A DNA stretch of 64,000 nucleotides from Methanolacinia petrolearia DSM 11571. Its GTDB lineage: Archaea; Halobacteriota; Methanomicrobia; Methanomicrobiales; Methanomicrobiaceae. A program made the translations under genes and the position numbers. The notes below the pieces were generated by a model. The model was not told the DNA's origin and made no database searches. It saw only the letters and a list, made by a program, of their open reading frames with translations. Positions 41,531 through 51,637 of this stretch are shown here, one piece after another (position 1 is the stretch's first letter; every line of letters begins with the position of its first letter). The stretch lies in contig NC_014507.1 in assembly GCF_000147875.1 (NCBI RefSeq), forward strand, positions 2,728,001-2,792,000, read 5' to 3'.

Positions 41531-43567
41531 TTAGAGTGCAAGGAAGAGCGGTGCAAATACAACAGCCACAATGCTCATGAGCTTGAGCAGGATGTTGATT
41601 GCAGGGCCTGATGTGTCCTTGAACGGGTCGCCGACCGTATCTCCGGTGACTCCGGCCTTGTGTGCGTCAGATCCTTTTCCGCCGTAGTTTCCAAGTTCAA
41701 TGTACTTCTTTGCATTGTCCCATGCACCGCCGGCGTTTGCCATTGTGATAGCGAGCATGAAACCGGATACCAGCGAACCTGCAAGAAGTCCGCCGAGTGC
41801 CCCTTTGCCGAGAACCAGACCAACGACGATAGGTGCTGCGATTGCAAGAACACCCGGAGCAATCATTTCCTTTAATGCAGAGTGTGTTGAGATTGCAATG
41901 CAGGATGTGTAATCGGGATCTGCTTCTCCTTCCATCAGGCCTTTGATCTCCTTAAACTGCCTCCTGACCTCGACAACGATTCCCATGGCTGCCTTTCCGA
42001 CGGCCATCATCGTCATTGAAGAGAAGAGGAACGGGAGCATCGCACCTATCAGGAGACCGATGAATACGTTGGAGTTCATTACATCGATGTACTCGAGTCC
42101 TACCGCAATACCATATGACGAGAAGAGTGCAAGTGCTGTAAGTGCAGCCGATCCGATTGCAAAACCCTTTCCGATTGCAGCTGTCGTGTTTCCTACTGCA
42201 TCAAGGGTATCGGTGATCTCGCGGACCTCCTTCTTCTGGTGGGACATCTCCGCAATACCGCCGGCATTGTCTGCAACAGGGCCGTATGCATCGACTGCCA
42301 GTGAGATACCGAGAGTTGCAAGCATACCTACCGCGGAGATTGCAATACCGTAGAGGCCTGCAAGCTGGAATGCGATATAGATTGCGACCCCGATGAGGAG
42401 AACTGACCAGATCGTCGACTCCATTCCCTTTGCAAATCCAGTGATGATGTTCGTCGCCGCACCAGTCTCACAGGATGCCGCGATCGAGAGAGTGGGCTTT
42501 CTTTCGTACGAGGTATAATACTCCGTGACCTGCCCGATAAGGAAACCGGCTACGAGACCGGCGACGGTTGCGAGGAAGACTCCAAAGCCGTATTCGCCGA
42601 GAAGCATGTTTGTAACAAAGTACGATGCAACGACAACAAGCACGAGAGCCACAATGAGGCCTCTGTTGAATGCCATGTGGATTGCCGAGGATTCGGTCTT
42701 CTTAGTGCGCACGAAGAATGTTCCGATGATCGATGCGACGATTCCGAGTGCCGCTATAACAAGCGGAACAAGGATTGCATTGATGATATCGACACCGGGG
42801 AATGTAATCGCTGCTGTCGATGCTGCAAGGAGCATTGTTGCAAGGATCGAACCTACATATGACTCGTAAAGGTCGGCACCCATTCCTGCGATATCACCGA
42901 CATTGTCTCCGACGTTGTCTGCGATTGTTGCCGGGTTCCTGGGGTCGTCCTCGGGGATTCCTGCCTCTACCTTTCCTACAAGGTCGGCACCGACGTCTGC
43001 GGCCTTTGTGAATATACCGCCGCCGACACGGGCGAAGAGTGCGATCGATGATGCACCGAGAGAGAATCCTGCGAGAGTGTTGACGATTACAGTCATATCA
43101 GAACCTGCAAATACGTTTGCAAGAGCGATGAAACATACCGAGAGACCGAAGAGACCGAGACCTACGACGCTCATCCCCATTACGGTTCCTGAGGCAAAGG
43201 AGACCCTGAACGCAGGTCCGATGCCGTTAGTTGCAGCGTGTGTGGTTCTTCCGTTCGCTGATGTGGCTGTAAACATTCCGATGTATCCTGCTGTTGCGGA
43301 AAGCACTGCACCGGCGACAAAACACCCGGCAGTGAGCGCTCCGTTCGGGAGCAGGACTGCAATTACAATTGCAAACACCACGACAAATACAGCTATTGCA
43401 CGGTACTGGCGGTTAAGGTAAACCATCGCACCGGTGTGGATTGCCGCGGTGATCTTTTTTACGACCTCGTTGCCTTCACCTTCTCTTCTGACACTCAAAA
43501 ACGAGTATCCTGCAAAGAGAAGAGCGATTAAGGCACATACAGGTGCAAGATAGATCAACATATCCAT
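41531..43567 (-). CDS. hppA: Membrane-bound K+-dependent pyrophosphatase
   Basis: 678 residues, about 16 membrane helices. It hydrolyses pyrophosphate to pump H+ or Na+. Substrate-site motifs are present: [39 protein letters not shown] and a later DNAGGIAEM and [15 protein letters not shown]. The helix motif [14 protein letters not shown] has Ala where K+-independent enzymes have Lys, so this is the K+-dependent type. Whether H+ or Na+ is moved cannot be read safely here. The gene stands alone, divergent from the iron ABC operon across 287 bp. Confidence 0.96.
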   Translation of the reverse strand: MDMLIYLAPVCALIALLFAGYSFLSVRREGEGNEVVKKITAAIHTGAMVYLNRQYRAIAVFVVVFAIVIAVLLPNGALTAGCFVAGAVLSATAGYIGMFTATSANGRTTHAATNGIGPAFRVSFASGTVMGMSVVGLGLFGLSVCFIALANVFAGSDMTVIVNTLAGFSLGASSIALFARVGGGIFTKAADVGADLVGKVEAGIPEDDPRNPATIADNVGDNVGDIAGMGADLYESYVGSILATMLLAASTAAITFPGVDIINAILVPLVIAALGIVASIIGTFFVRTKKTESSAIHMAFNRGLIVALVLVVVASYFVTNMLLGEYGFGVFLATVAGLVAGFLIGQVTEYYTSYERKPTLSIAASCETGAATNIITGFAKGMESTIWSVLLIGVAIYIAFQLAGLYGIAISAVGMLATLGISLAVDAYGPVADNAGGIAEMSHQKKEVREITDTLDAVGNTTAAIGKGFAIGSAALTALALFSSYGIAVGLEYIDVMNSNVFIGLLIGAMLPFLFSSMTMMAVGKAAMGIVVEVRRQFKEIKGLMEGEADPDYTSCIAISTHSALKEMIAPGVLAIAAPIVVGLVLGKGALGGLLAGSLVSGFMLAITMANAGGAWDNAKKYIELGNYGGKGSDAHKAGVTGDTVGDPFKDTSGPAINILLKLMSIVAVVFAPLFLAL

Positions 43568-43587
43568 AATACTACCAACTATCCCCT

Positions 43588-43610
43588 GGAATATTCTGGT
43601 GAGATATTCC
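43588..43610. promoter_or_regulatory. Inverted repeat in the hppA leader
   Basis: GGAATAT (43588-43594) and ATATTCC (43604-43610) are perfect 7-bp arms 9 bp apart, 20 bp upstream of the hppA start. It could be an operator or an RNA hairpin in the leader. Confidence 0.35.
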
Positions 43611-43686
43611 CGAGTATCATTTCCTATTAATTTTGGTTTTTATAATAAAAATAATCCGTTTTTTATCGACCAACCGTTACGGGCCG

Positions 43687-43702
43687 TTCGTCATTTGACG
43701 AA
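43687..43702. promoter_or_regulatory. Palindromic site between hppA and iron ABC operon
   Basis: TTCGTCA and TGACGAA are perfect 7-bp arms with a 2-bp spacer. It lies 40 bp upstream of a leftward TATA-like element for hppA (TTTATTATAAA, near 43640-43650) and about 150 bp upstream of the ABC operon start. It may control either side. Confidence 0.45.
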
Positions 43703-43854
43703 TATATGATCATCTCAATAATTATAAAAAGACCAGATCAGGAGTGGGCACGTGTAAACTAAATTAATTAAACTGTGTTGATTTGTTAAAGCTAATTCTA
43801 ATATACAGTAATAACCAAAATTTACGAATACACAAAAAATGGTGATTGAACTTG

Positions 43855-44937
43855 GTGCTGAAAAATAAAAAGGTGCTATTCTCTCTGGTTTTGCTGATCT
43901 TTGTGCTTGCAGCGGCTTTTGCTGCAGGATGTACATCATCCACATCGCCGGCAGGAGATCAAAACCAGACCCGAACGATTACGGATATGGCAGGAAGGAC
44001 CGTCGAGGTTCCGGTTGAAATCAACAGTGTTCTCTGTACATCGCCACCGTCTACAGAGCTGATCTACCTGATTGCTCCCGACCAACTGGCAGGATGGAAT
44101 TCAAAACTTTCAGATGTAAACAAGCAGTACATTCCGGAAAAATACCAGACCCTCCCTGTTATCGGAGGATGGTTCGGGACACAGACCGGAAATTATGAGA
44201 CTTTCATCGAGATGGACCCCGACGTAGTCATGGAGGGATTCAATATTGAAGGAAATGTCTCGGATACGATCGTTGAAAGGCAGGAAAAGATGGGAGACAT
44301 TCCTGTCGTAGGTCTTGAAGACACGACCAATGCAGCCGGGTACTCCGATGCCATCAGGTTTGTCGGGAATCTTTTCGGAGAAGAGGAGAGGGCTGACAAC
44401 CTGATCACTTTCTACGAGGATATTCTCAATAAAGTCGATGCCAGAGTTTCAGGGCTCAAAGATTCGGAAAAACCGACAGTATACTATGCCGAAGGACCCG
44501 AAGGGCTCCAGACGGACCCCGAGGGATCCCAGCACTCGCAGCTGATATCGCTCTGCGGCGGAATCAACATCGCAGACTGCCAGATCACACCGGGCTACGG
44601 GAGGACTACGGTCTCGATGGAGCAGATAATAGAATGGGACCCTGAGATAATTCTTGCAGGCGACCCTGCATTCTATAAATCCGTCTACACCGATCCCAAC
44701 TGGCAGGAGATCCAGGCCGTAAAGAACGGAAAGGTCTATCTTATCCCGACAACCGCGTTCTGCTGGTTCGACAGGCCGCCGGGAGTAAACAGGATAATCG
44801 GAATCGCCTGGACTGCAAAGGTTCTCCACCCCGAATTGTTCGAGGACTTCGACATGAGGGAGATGGCGCAGTACTTCCACGAGAACTTCATACACCAGGC
44901 ACTGACCGAAGAACAGATGGATGAACTCGGCCTTTAG
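43855..44937 (+). CDS. ABC transporter substrate-binding lipoprotein (iron/corrinoid type)
   Basis: 360 residues, FecB/BtuF family (type III solute-binding protein). The lipobox is AAAFAAGCTSS with Cys near residue 26. The first lobe begins with TITDMAGRTVEVPVEINSV, a family signature, and EMDPDVVMEGF and EWDPEIILAG match the second lobe. It likely binds a chelated metal such as an Fe(III) complex, heme or a cobamide; sequence alone does not tell which. The GTG at 43855 follows GGTGAT by 8 nt and is preferred over the TTG at 43846. Permease and ATPase genes follow. Confidence 0.9.
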   Translation: MLKNKKVLFSLVLLIFVLAAAFAAGCTSSTSPAGDQNQTRTITDMAGRTVEVPVEINSVLCTSPPSTELIYLIAPDQLAGWNSKLSDVNKQYIPEKYQTLPVIGGWFGTQTGNYETFIEMDPDVVMEGFNIEGNVSDTIVERQEKMGDIPVVGLEDTTNAAGYSDAIRFVGNLFGEEERADNLITFYEDILNKVDARVSGLKDSEKPTVYYAEGPEGLQTDPEGSQHSQLISLCGGINIADCQITPGYGRTTVSMEQIIEWDPEIILAGDPAFYKSVYTDPNWQEIQAVKNGKVYLIPTTAFCWFDRPPGVNRIIGIAWTAKVLHPELFEDFDMREMAQYFHENFIHQALTEEQMDELGL

Positions 44938-44964
44938 GCCTCTTTTTTTAACGGGAACTGACGG

Positions 44965-46122
44965 ATGAATGAAGAGAGAACCCTCGATCATTGCGGAGCC
45001 GTGACCGGAAAGGTCCACGAAACAATAAACCAGCTGATTACCGGCCTCCGTAAAAGGGAGACACTTGTAAGGTATCTTATATATCTCTCCGTTCCGGTAT
45101 TCCTCGTAATCTCACTATTCATAGGCCGGTACCAGATGGACCCCTTCCAGACCATTCAGGTCCTCGTCCTTGGAGTCTCAGATCAGGTCCTCTCCTTCAT
45201 TCACAATGCCGGACATGCCGTCCTGCCTTCACTGTTTACCGGGGAGTTCACACCCCAGAGCTATGAATTGAAAGGCGAGACAGTCCTCTTCAACATCAGG
45301 CTTCCGAGGATACTCGGGGCAGCTCTTGTGGGCGCCGCCCTCGCGGTTGCAGGCGCGGCATTCCAGGGCCTGTTTAAAAATCCCCTTGTATCACCGGATA
45401 TTCTCGGTGTCTCATCCGGAGCGGGATTCGGTGCCGCTCTGGCAATTCTGCTTATCGGAAATGCGCTGGCAATCCAGGCATCCGCATTCGCATTCGGAAT
45501 TGTTGCGGTTGCCTCGACATGTCTTATAGGAAAGATCTACAAAGGTTCGGGTACCCTCGTCCTGGTGCTCGCAGGAATAATCACGGGTGCATTCTTCTCG
45601 GCACTGCTTTCGCTTGTAAAATACATGGCTGACCCGTACGACACCCTGCCGGCGATAATATTCTGGCTTATGGGAAGTCTCGGGAGCGTATCGATGGACG
45701 ACCTCGTCCTTGTATCCCCGGCGATAATTGCCGGGATTGTGGTTATCTACCTGCTCAGGTGGAGGATCAACGTAATGTCCCTCGGAGAGGAGGAGGCGCT
45801 TGCACTCGGTGTCGACACGAAGAAGACTATGAGGATCATCATCATCTGCGCAACGCTGATGACTGCCTCTGCGGTCTGCATAAGCGGTGTCGTAGGCTGG
45901 ATCGGTCTCGTAATTCCTCACCTGGGGAGGATGCTCACAGGGCCTGACTTCAAGACCCTTGTCCCTGTTTCGGCATTCCTCGGTGCAACCTACCTGATCC
46001 TGATCGACGACCTTGCACGAACCGTTGCGACGGTCGAGATCCCGCTCGGTGTTCTGACGGCACTGATAGGGGCTCCGTTCTTCGCGTATCTGCTGTCGAA
46101 AAAGTCGGTGGGATGGGTATGA
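44965..46122 (+). CDS. FecCD-family ABC permease
   Basis: 385 residues with about ten membrane helices. The typical segments are VSSGAGFGAALA, LVLAGIITGAFFSALLSLVKY and VVGWIGLVIPHLGRMLTGPD, which holds the ATPase-coupling region. The N-terminal ~35 residues are a cytoplasmic extension. The inserted loop between helices 1 and 2 (SFIHNAGHAVLPSLFTGEF) is long. It is 27 bp after the binding protein gene and overlaps the ATPase gene by 4 bp. Confidence 0.95.
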   Translation: MNEERTLDHCGAVTGKVHETINQLITGLRKRETLVRYLIYLSVPVFLVISLFIGRYQMDPFQTIQVLVLGVSDQVLSFIHNAGHAVLPSLFTGEFTPQSYELKGETVLFNIRLPRILGAALVGAALAVAGAAFQGLFKNPLVSPDILGVSSGAGFGAALAILLIGNALAIQASAFAFGIVAVASTCLIGKIYKGSGTLVLVLAGIITGAFFSALLSLVKYMADPYDTLPAIIFWLMGSLGSVSMDDLVLVSPAIIAGIVVIYLLRWRINVMSLGEEEALALGVDTKKTMRIIIICATLMTASAVCISGVVGWIGLVIPHLGRMLTGPDFKTLVPVSAFLGATYLILIDDLARTVATVEIPLGVLTALIGAPFFAYLLSKKSVGWV

Positions 46123-46892
46123 TCCTCGATATCGAGAAACTCACATTCTCATACGACAAAAAGAACTACCAGTTTCGCGGCATCTCCTTTTCCATAGACA
46201 GGGGCGAGGTCTTCTCGATTCTCGGGAGAAACGGTACGGGAAAATCGACTCTTATCAAATGCATACTCAATGTACTTGTACCTGAAGCAGGCAGAATAAC
46301 AATCGAGGGACGGGACGTCAGGGGATGGAAGAGGCAGGAGCTTGCATCGAATGTCGCATACGTACCCCAGTCGAAGAACATCGTATTTCCGTTCACGGTA
46401 TTCGACTATGTCCTGATGGGGAGGACTCCCCATATCCCGTCGTTCTCCATACCGAAGGAGAGCGATGTAGAGATAACCGAAGAATGCCTGAAGAAGCTCG
46501 GGATATCGCAGCTGAAAGAGAAACCCGTATCCGAGATCAGCGGCGGCGAACACCAGATGGCAGCGATCGCAAGGGCGGTAGCCCAGGAGCCCTCGATAAT
46601 CATCATGGACGAACCGACCTCGCACCTCGACCTGGGCAACCAGCAGAAGGTCCTCCGCATGACCGAAAAACTCGGTTCCGAAGGGATTTCAGTCCTCATG
46701 ACCAGCCATTTCCCGGACCACGGCTTTATAGTCTCCGACAAGGTGGCAATAATGGAGAACGGGAACCTTATCGCAACAGGCTCCCCGGAGGACGTAATCA
46801 CGAACGAAAACCTGAAGACCGCATACGGGATCGACGTCACTGTCAGTTATGTCCCCGAGGCCGGAAGAAAGGTCTGCATTCCCGCAAAATAG
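46119..46892 (+). CDS. ABC transporter ATPase (FecE/BtuD type)
   Basis: 257 residues. Walker A is GRNGTGKST, the signature ISGGEHQM, Walker B IIIMDEPTSHLD and the H-loop TSHFPD. The start at 46119 makes an ATGA overlap with the permease stop and has GGTGG upstream; the ATG at 46113 is also possible. It powers the importer formed with the two upstream genes. Confidence 0.95.
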   Translation: MILDIEKLTFSYDKKNYQFRGISFSIDRGEVFSILGRNGTGKSTLIKCILNVLVPEAGRITIEGRDVRGWKRQELASNVAYVPQSKNIVFPFTVFDYVLMGRTPHIPSFSIPKESDVEITEECLKKLGISQLKEKPVSEISGGEHQMAAIARAVAQEPSIIIMDEPTSHLDLGNQQKVLRMTEKLGSEGISVLMTSHFPDHGFIVSDKVAIMENGNLIATGSPEDVITNENLKTAYGIDVTVSYVPEAGRKVCIPAK

Positions 46893-46906
46893 AGTTTTGA
46901 GTTTCT

Positions 46907-48154
46907 TTATTCTGAATCTTCACCAACGGACAATTCTGAAAAAATCATGGTCGTGTTTCCTTCGGAATTCATGAGCTTCAAATTCCCGCCGGCAATCGAA
47001 TATTCTGCTGTAGTCTCAAGAAGAGACAGGTAGCGTGATTCGAGATCCATCTTTCCCTCACAGTACATCTCCGTCATCCCGATCATTCCGAAGGTAAGCG
47101 ATCGGTTTCCGTCAGTTTCGTAATCAGAAAAATAGGTGTTGCAGCCGGCATTTCCGCCTGCCTTCCCGTCTTCAAGCTTCAACGTTATTTCCATATCAAC
47201 AGGCATGAAGACCGTCGCATTATCCCTATCGTAATATGACGCCAGGTGCCATTCGATGCCCTCAGGGGATCTCCTTTCGAACATGAGGGATTCAGCCCCT
47301 AAAAAGTTCAGGAGGTAAAGTTTATCCTCGTTTACATATGCACCGCCAATAAGTTCAAGATCATCAATATACCTGTATTCGGTCTCAAGCCCCTCCCCGG
47401 CCGGGCATATATTCCCTTCCGTTTCGATCTCGCCTATGGTAAGCCTCCCTTTTTCAAGTGAATAACCCGCAGAGTAATTTTTGCACCCGGAATACCCGGA
47501 GAGTTCCCCGTCTTCACCGAAAGTAAGGGTTACGGTTACGTTTCCGGAATAACCGCTTTTGGGATTCCTGTCAATATCGGGGTAAAGATACCATGTGTAC
47601 CCGACAACATCTCCGGGATCCGCCATGCGGCCGGGACTAAGCCTGTCCGGCTCTTTTCCCGAATCAACGAATACCAGCATCTCATTGTAATCGGAATCAG
47701 CGAACACGAGTTTTCCGTCGAGAATATATGCCCTGCTTACGTTGTTAAGCTGTTCGAGGAAATGCTTTTCGACCCCCATTACATCGAATTCCATCATATC
47801 TTTATCACGGCGTATGCACTCCTTATCCGTATGGAAAAGTGATACTACCGAGATGTTTCCTTCATCAAGGAAGTATGCAGAAGAATATCCGTTGCATCCG
47901 GCAGATCCTCCCAAAAGTCCCGGATTTATACATTCGAGATCCACTTCCACGCCGTCCGGAACATAGACCCGTCCCTCCTCTTCTGTCACGTAATATTCGA
48001 GATTCCAGACTGCTGACTGGAGATCGGACTGGTTTGCCGGAACCCACTCGGCGTTGCCCGGAGAGCTCCCGGTACACCCGGAGACAAATACAAACGCAAG
48101 GCCGATCAACAGGACCAAAAACCCTGCCGGCTTTAACTTAAAATTTACATTCAA
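46907..48154 (-). CDS. Lipoprotein with three META/HslJ-like domains
   Basis: 415 residues. The lipobox is VFVSGC with Cys near residue 27. Three repeats of about 120 residues follow, each a META/HslJ-like fold with the motifs GGSAGCNGYSSAY, GELSGYSGCKNYSAGY and AGGNAGCNTYFSDY. Each repeat ends with a Trp/Tyr-rich strand block (VWNLEYYV, YTWYLYPD, EWHLASYYD begin the units). META domains are linked to envelope stress and drug tolerance in bacteria. The gene ends 14 bp from the convergent ABC ATPase gene. Confidence 0.82.
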   Translation of the reverse strand: MNVNFKLKPAGFLVLLIGLAFVFVSGCTGSSPGNAEWVPANQSDLQSAVWNLEYYVTEEEGRVYVPDGVEVDLECINPGLLGGSAGCNGYSSAYFLDEGNISVVSLFHTDKECIRRDKDMMEFDVMGVEKHFLEQLNNVSRAYILDGKLVFADSDYNEMLVFVDSGKEPDRLSPGRMADPGDVVGYTWYLYPDIDRNPKSGYSGNVTVTLTFGEDGELSGYSGCKNYSAGYSLEKGRLTIGEIETEGNICPAGEGLETEYRYIDDLELIGGAYVNEDKLYLLNFLGAESLMFERRSPEGIEWHLASYYDRDNATVFMPVDMEITLKLEDGKAGGNAGCNTYFSDYETDGNRSLTFGMIGMTEMYCEGKMDLESRYLSLLETTAEYSIAGGNLKLMNSEGNTTMIFSELSVGEDSE

Positions 48155-48272
48155 ATCACTTTGTGATTTACATGAAACCTTCGTTTCATAAACTTTTTTG
48201 AGAATTATTCCAACCCCCTTTATATTTAGACAGGGGCCGGAATGTATTAAAATATCCCGATCCGGTCCGCTT

Positions 48273-48917
48273 TTAATCCGTCTTTTTATCAGGAGAATGA
48301 ATCCTCTTCATCAGGACACTAATCAGATACATTACTACCGGAATCAGGAGGAAGAGATACGTCGAATTTGATGCCGAAACCAGATTTGCATAGATTATGA
48401 TAATTATACTTACAAGAGGAACCATCATCCCGCGTGCAATCCCGGATACATAGGTTTCCCTCGATACATCCTCAGAAATAAGCCTGCCCTTCCCGGCTAT
48501 ATAGATCCACGAAGTTGTGGTCAGAAGACCTATCATGCAGAGGTTTCCTGCATAAAAGGATACAGCAAGCGGGTACTCTGCATATGTCCCTACGAGATCC
48601 GTTGTAAACGGCACAAGAGCAACAAAGAAGAGTGTCAGAACATTGAGCCATATGAAGACCTTGTCGACGTGTGTGATGTGATTGACCTGTCTGTGGTGAG
48701 CCATCCAGAAAGATATCAGCACGAAAAATGCGATCGCGTAATGAAGGATCTGTGGGAATGTGATGGCGAGAGAGTCTATGAACCGCCCGTCGGCACCAAC
48801 GGGCGGGAGTTCATCCACATCGATGGTAAGCACTGCAAGCGTAAGTGCAATAGCGTATATTCCATCCGTTAAAGCCTCAATCCTGTTCTTACCAAGAACT
48901 CTTGTCCTTTCACTCAT
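48273..48917 (-). CDS. TMEM175-family potassium channel-like protein
   Basis: 214 residues with six membrane helices. RIEALTDGIYAIALTLAVL at the start corresponds to the FSDG-type pore helix of the TMEM175/DUF1211 family, and FWMAHHRQVNHITHVDKVF follows in the second helix region, where bacterial and archaeal homologues have the same His pair. The ATG has GGTGAGG just upstream. It lies 4 bp after the exonuclease-like gene on the same strand. Confidence 0.85.
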   Translation of the reverse strand: MSERTRVLGKNRIEALTDGIYAIALTLAVLTIDVDELPPVGADGRFIDSLAITFPQILHYAIAFFVLISFWMAHHRQVNHITHVDKVFIWLNVLTLFFVALVPFTTDLVGTYAEYPLAVSFYAGNLCMIGLLTTTSWIYIAGKGRLISEDVSRETYVSGIARGMMVPLVSIIIIIYANLVSASNSTYLFLLIPVVMYLISVLMKRIHSPDKKTD

Positions 48918-48921
48918 TACC

Positions 48922-49641
48922 TCACCTTATATCCCCGCATTTTTTCATATGATCAATCGTCTTTTCGGTAAAGTCCCTGGTATCGTGGAAATATTCGCGG
49001 CACAGAAGGAATATTCTGGCGGCATCGCCGAGAGCCCTGTGGTTCTTGAACAGGTGCCTCTTTCGTCCCGGTATCTGGTACCTGAAATTCGACGAAACAA
49101 TCTCATTTCCTTCAACTTTAAAACTATGCGCCACCGAAAGTTTGTCCAGCGAAGGGAGGGTTCTGATCACCGGACACTCTTTTTTAACTATCCTCTGGAG
49201 ATCGTTGAGTTCATATCCCGAGAGATCATATGCGGCATGTTTGAAGATAGACTTCTCCATCGAATCGGAAAAAAACCAGAACGACGATATTTCGAACTCA
49301 CGTTCAAGATATGCCATATAATCCTTAACCGATCTGTGCACCTCATTGAATGCGCCGATACTCCTCCTAATCTCACCGGTCCCGGCCCTGTACCTTCTGT
49401 CATATTTAATATCGTAAAGATCTTTTCCCTGGTTTACCACGACCACTGAGAAACCTGTTTTCACACCGTTTCCGTCGACAACGTTCTTTCTGACTACGAG
49501 ATCAATATCGGAAAAAAACTTCTTCTGCCTGTAGTATACACTGTCGGCGCCGGGATCGTAAAGGACCACTCCAATCTCGGTCGGGATATTTATCTGCCTC
49601 CCTTTGATCCCATAGACCTGACCGGCCTCAAAGTCAAGCAT
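48922..49641 (-). CDS. Predicted DEDDh-family 3'-5' exonuclease
   Basis: 239 residues. Motifs fit the DnaQ-like fold: Asp3-x-Glu5 followed by PTEIGVVLYDPG (ExoI), WFFSDSMEKSIFKHA with Asp126 (ExoII) and HRALGDAARI with His201 and Asp206 (ExoIII). SLDKLSVAHSF before the third motif also fits. The insert at 85-120 (Tyr/Arg-rich) is unusual. The substrate, DNA or RNA, cannot be told. It is upstream of the TMEM175-like gene by 4 bp, though the two need not work together. The call rests on motif spacing only. Confidence 0.55.
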   Translation of the reverse strand: MLDFEAGQVYGIKGRQINIPTEIGVVLYDPGADSVYYRQKKFFSDIDLVVRKNVVDGNGVKTGFSVVVVNQGKDLYDIKYDRRYRAGTGEIRRSIGAFNEVHRSVKDYMAYLEREFEISSFWFFSDSMEKSIFKHAAYDLSGYELNDLQRIVKKECPVIRTLPSLDKLSVAHSFKVEGNEIVSSNFRYQIPGRKRHLFKNHRALGDAARIFLLCREYFHDTRDFTEKTIDHMKKCGDIR

Positions 49642-49703
49642 TGCCGAGCAGGCCAGACGAACACCTCATAAATATTTATTGCAGGAAAATGAAAAAAAAT
49701 CTC

Positions 49704-50504
49704 CTATAGGCCCTCAAGAATATCCTGGTAATTTTCTATACTCTGCTGGTAACTTCCGACAATCTTGGATGCAACAAGGGCATATGCAAGAGGATCCAGC
49801 TCTACTGCTTTATTATAAGCCTCAACAGCCTTCATATTCGACTGGTACGCATTGAAGTTGTATTTATTGACCCTCTCGGAAGGATCCTTGCCGAGATCGG
49901 AGTAGAGGTCCTTAAGCTGCCCCTGTTCGTACATCGACTTGAAAAGGTAGGCATCCCCAAGACCGATCCATGACTTCGAACTATTAGGTTCCAGGACGGT
50001 CATCTTCAGGTAACAGTCTATCGCCTCGTCATACCGCTGGAGCTTTATCAGAACCTGGCCCCGGCTATAGAGAGTATCCACAGAAGGGTCCTCGATATAC
50101 ATTTGAGTATAATATTCCTCGAGTTTGCCGTAGGCATCCACCGCTTCGCTCGTATTGCCGGCTTTGATAGTCAGAGAAGCAAGATTCTGCCAGTCCTCCT
50201 TCGTGGCCTCTTCAGGTATATCATATACTATATACCTCTGGAGTTCCAGCGCCTCATCCTGATTGCCCGTCTCGGTTAGGATCTTTGCCTTGACAGCGAG
50301 TGCGTCCCTGTTGTCGGGTTCATCCTCAAGGACCCATTCGCACATTGACATTGCAAGATCATACTTTTTGGAATCATGAAAACTCTCGGCGAGACCTACA
50401 CCGATATCGGTTTTAAGGTCGGATTTCCCGGAAATAAAGCCGAACGACAAAAACACCAGAATGACAATTACAGCAATGACCAGAAATATTTGCCATAACT
50501 TCAT
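49704..50504 (-). CDS. Membrane-anchored TPR protein
   Basis: 266 residues. An N-terminal helix (about 3-24, WQIFLVIAVIVILVFLSFGF) anchors the protein. About five TPR-like units follow, for example YDLAMSMCEWVLEDEPDN, AGNTSEAVDAYGKLEEYY, YDEAIDCYLKMTVLEPNS and KAVEAYNKAVELDPLA. TPRs serve protein interaction. It is divergent from the archaellin-like gene by 90 bp and may relate to it. Function unknown. Confidence 0.85.
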   Translation of the reverse strand: MKLWQIFLVIAVIVILVFLSFGFISGKSDLKTDIGVGLAESFHDSKKYDLAMSMCEWVLEDEPDNRDALAVKAKILTETGNQDEALELQRYIVYDIPEEATKEDWQNLASLTIKAGNTSEAVDAYGKLEEYYTQMYIEDPSVDTLYSRGQVLIKLQRYDEAIDCYLKMTVLEPNSSKSWIGLGDAYLFKSMYEQGQLKDLYSDLGKDPSERVNKYNFNAYQSNMKAVEAYNKAVELDPLAYALVASKIVGSYQQSIENYQDILEGL

Positions 50505-50594
50505 AAGAATAATTTACAATGGGTATTCTTATTCTGTTCGATATTCATACATTCAAACAGGAAGATAAAAAAAGAACAAAAATTATCCTTTATT

Positions 50595-51236
50595 ATGAGG
50601 CGATGCCGCACCACGGAAGGCCTTACCGGCCTTGAGATTATTATTATCATAGCAGTTCTTCTCATCTTCATGTACATCGCAGCATCGGCGATCACCGGCG
50701 CTTACGGAACGGCAGAGAAGAAGGAAGGCGGCATGGTCGTCAATGCGGTCACCCCCGAGTCTGAGATCCTTTTTATCGACGGGGAGACGGACGGCATCCA
50801 GGACACCGGAGGTGCTGTTATGAGCGTAAACCTGATCTGCGAAGATTCCGACCCGTCATCGATGGGAAGCTGCCTGATCCCCATACGGCTTCTTGTCGGG
50901 AGCACCGGAAGCATCGATATAACGACGGTGAAGGTATTATTTAATCATAATTCTGTTACTGAGACACTTCCGTTTACAGCAGCCGGCACCATAAGCAAAC
51001 CTGCATGGACCGTAGCCGACAGGAGCAGCATTATACCTCTTCTGGATGCGGACGAGGACCTCTCCCTTGAAGCGAACGAGATTTTTACGCTCCTGATCTA
51101 CCCGGAAAATCCCGTTCCTGCGGAAGATTTCTTTACAATAACAATATCGGCGGAGAAGATGACTCCGCTTGTACAGGAGTTCAGGGTTCCGCCGTCGATC
51201 AGGTCCCATAGGATTGTTGAATTATTTCGGGAATGA
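50595..51236 (+). CDS. Archaellin/type IV pilin-like protein
   Basis: 213 residues. The N terminus is a short basic leader then TTEGLTGLEIIIIIAVLLIF. This is the class III signal and hydrophobic helix of archaellins (compare the GFTGLE pattern); cleavage by the FlaK/PibD peptidase is expected after Gly9. The C-terminal part is an acidic beta domain (LICEDSDPSSMGSCLIPIRL) with two cysteines. The archaellin accessory genes fla/arl are absent nearby, so it may be a stand-alone minor filament subunit. The ATG lacks a good ribosome site. The gene after it follows within 4 bp. Confidence 0.8.
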   Translation: MRRCRTTEGLTGLEIIIIIAVLLIFMYIAASAITGAYGTAEKKEGGMVVNAVTPESEILFIDGETDGIQDTGGAVMSVNLICEDSDPSSMGSCLIPIRLLVGSTGSIDITTVKVLFNHNSVTETLPFTAAGTISKPAWTVADRSSIIPLLDADEDLSLEANEIFTLLIYPENPVPAEDFFTITISAEKMTPLVQEFRVPPSIRSHRIVELFRE

Positions 51237-51239
51237 ATT

Positions 51240-51626
51240 ATGAAGATTGTATTCGGGAAAGAGGAAAAGATCGGACTGATGCTTTTGCTCGCAGTAATCG
51301 CCGTATCCGGCATGATCTTCCTCATCCTGGATGATGCGGGAAAAGAGAGCTTCGCATCCGCATACAGCCCTTCCTCGGAGATCGGTGATCTCGTATCATA
51401 CGACGGTGAGGCGGACGAGATAATTTATACGAATACAGGCGGGCACTTAATCGTTAAGTCAGGAAATATAACGATTTTTATCAGGAACGGTGCAGGCCTG
51501 GACCCGGAGCCCGGAATGCGAATTCACACAGTGGGCACGATTGATATTTATAACGGGGAGCGGGAGATTTATGTCTCCGAACCGGCAGATGCCGGATTCA
51601 TCAACAAAACCTCCGGGATTGAATAG
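51240..51626 (+). CDS. Membrane-anchored OB-fold-like small protein
   Basis: 128 residues. One helix (about 12-30, GLMLLLAVIAVSGMIFLIL) anchors the protein. The rest forms a small beta barrel pattern: IGDLVSYDGEADEIIYTN, HLIVKSGNITIFIR, MRIHTVGTIDIYNGEREI. This looks like an OB-fold of the tRNA-anticodon or bacterial ecto-OB type. The gene is 3 bp after the archaellin-like gene and likely cotranscribed. Function unknown. Confidence 0.65.
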   Translation: MKIVFGKEEKIGLMLLLAVIAVSGMIFLILDDAGKESFASAYSPSSEIGDLVSYDGEADEIIYTNTGGHLIVKSGNITIFIRNGAGLDPEPGMRIHTVGTIDIYNGEREIYVSEPADAGFINKTSGIE

Positions 51627-51637
51627 ATTAAAGAAAT

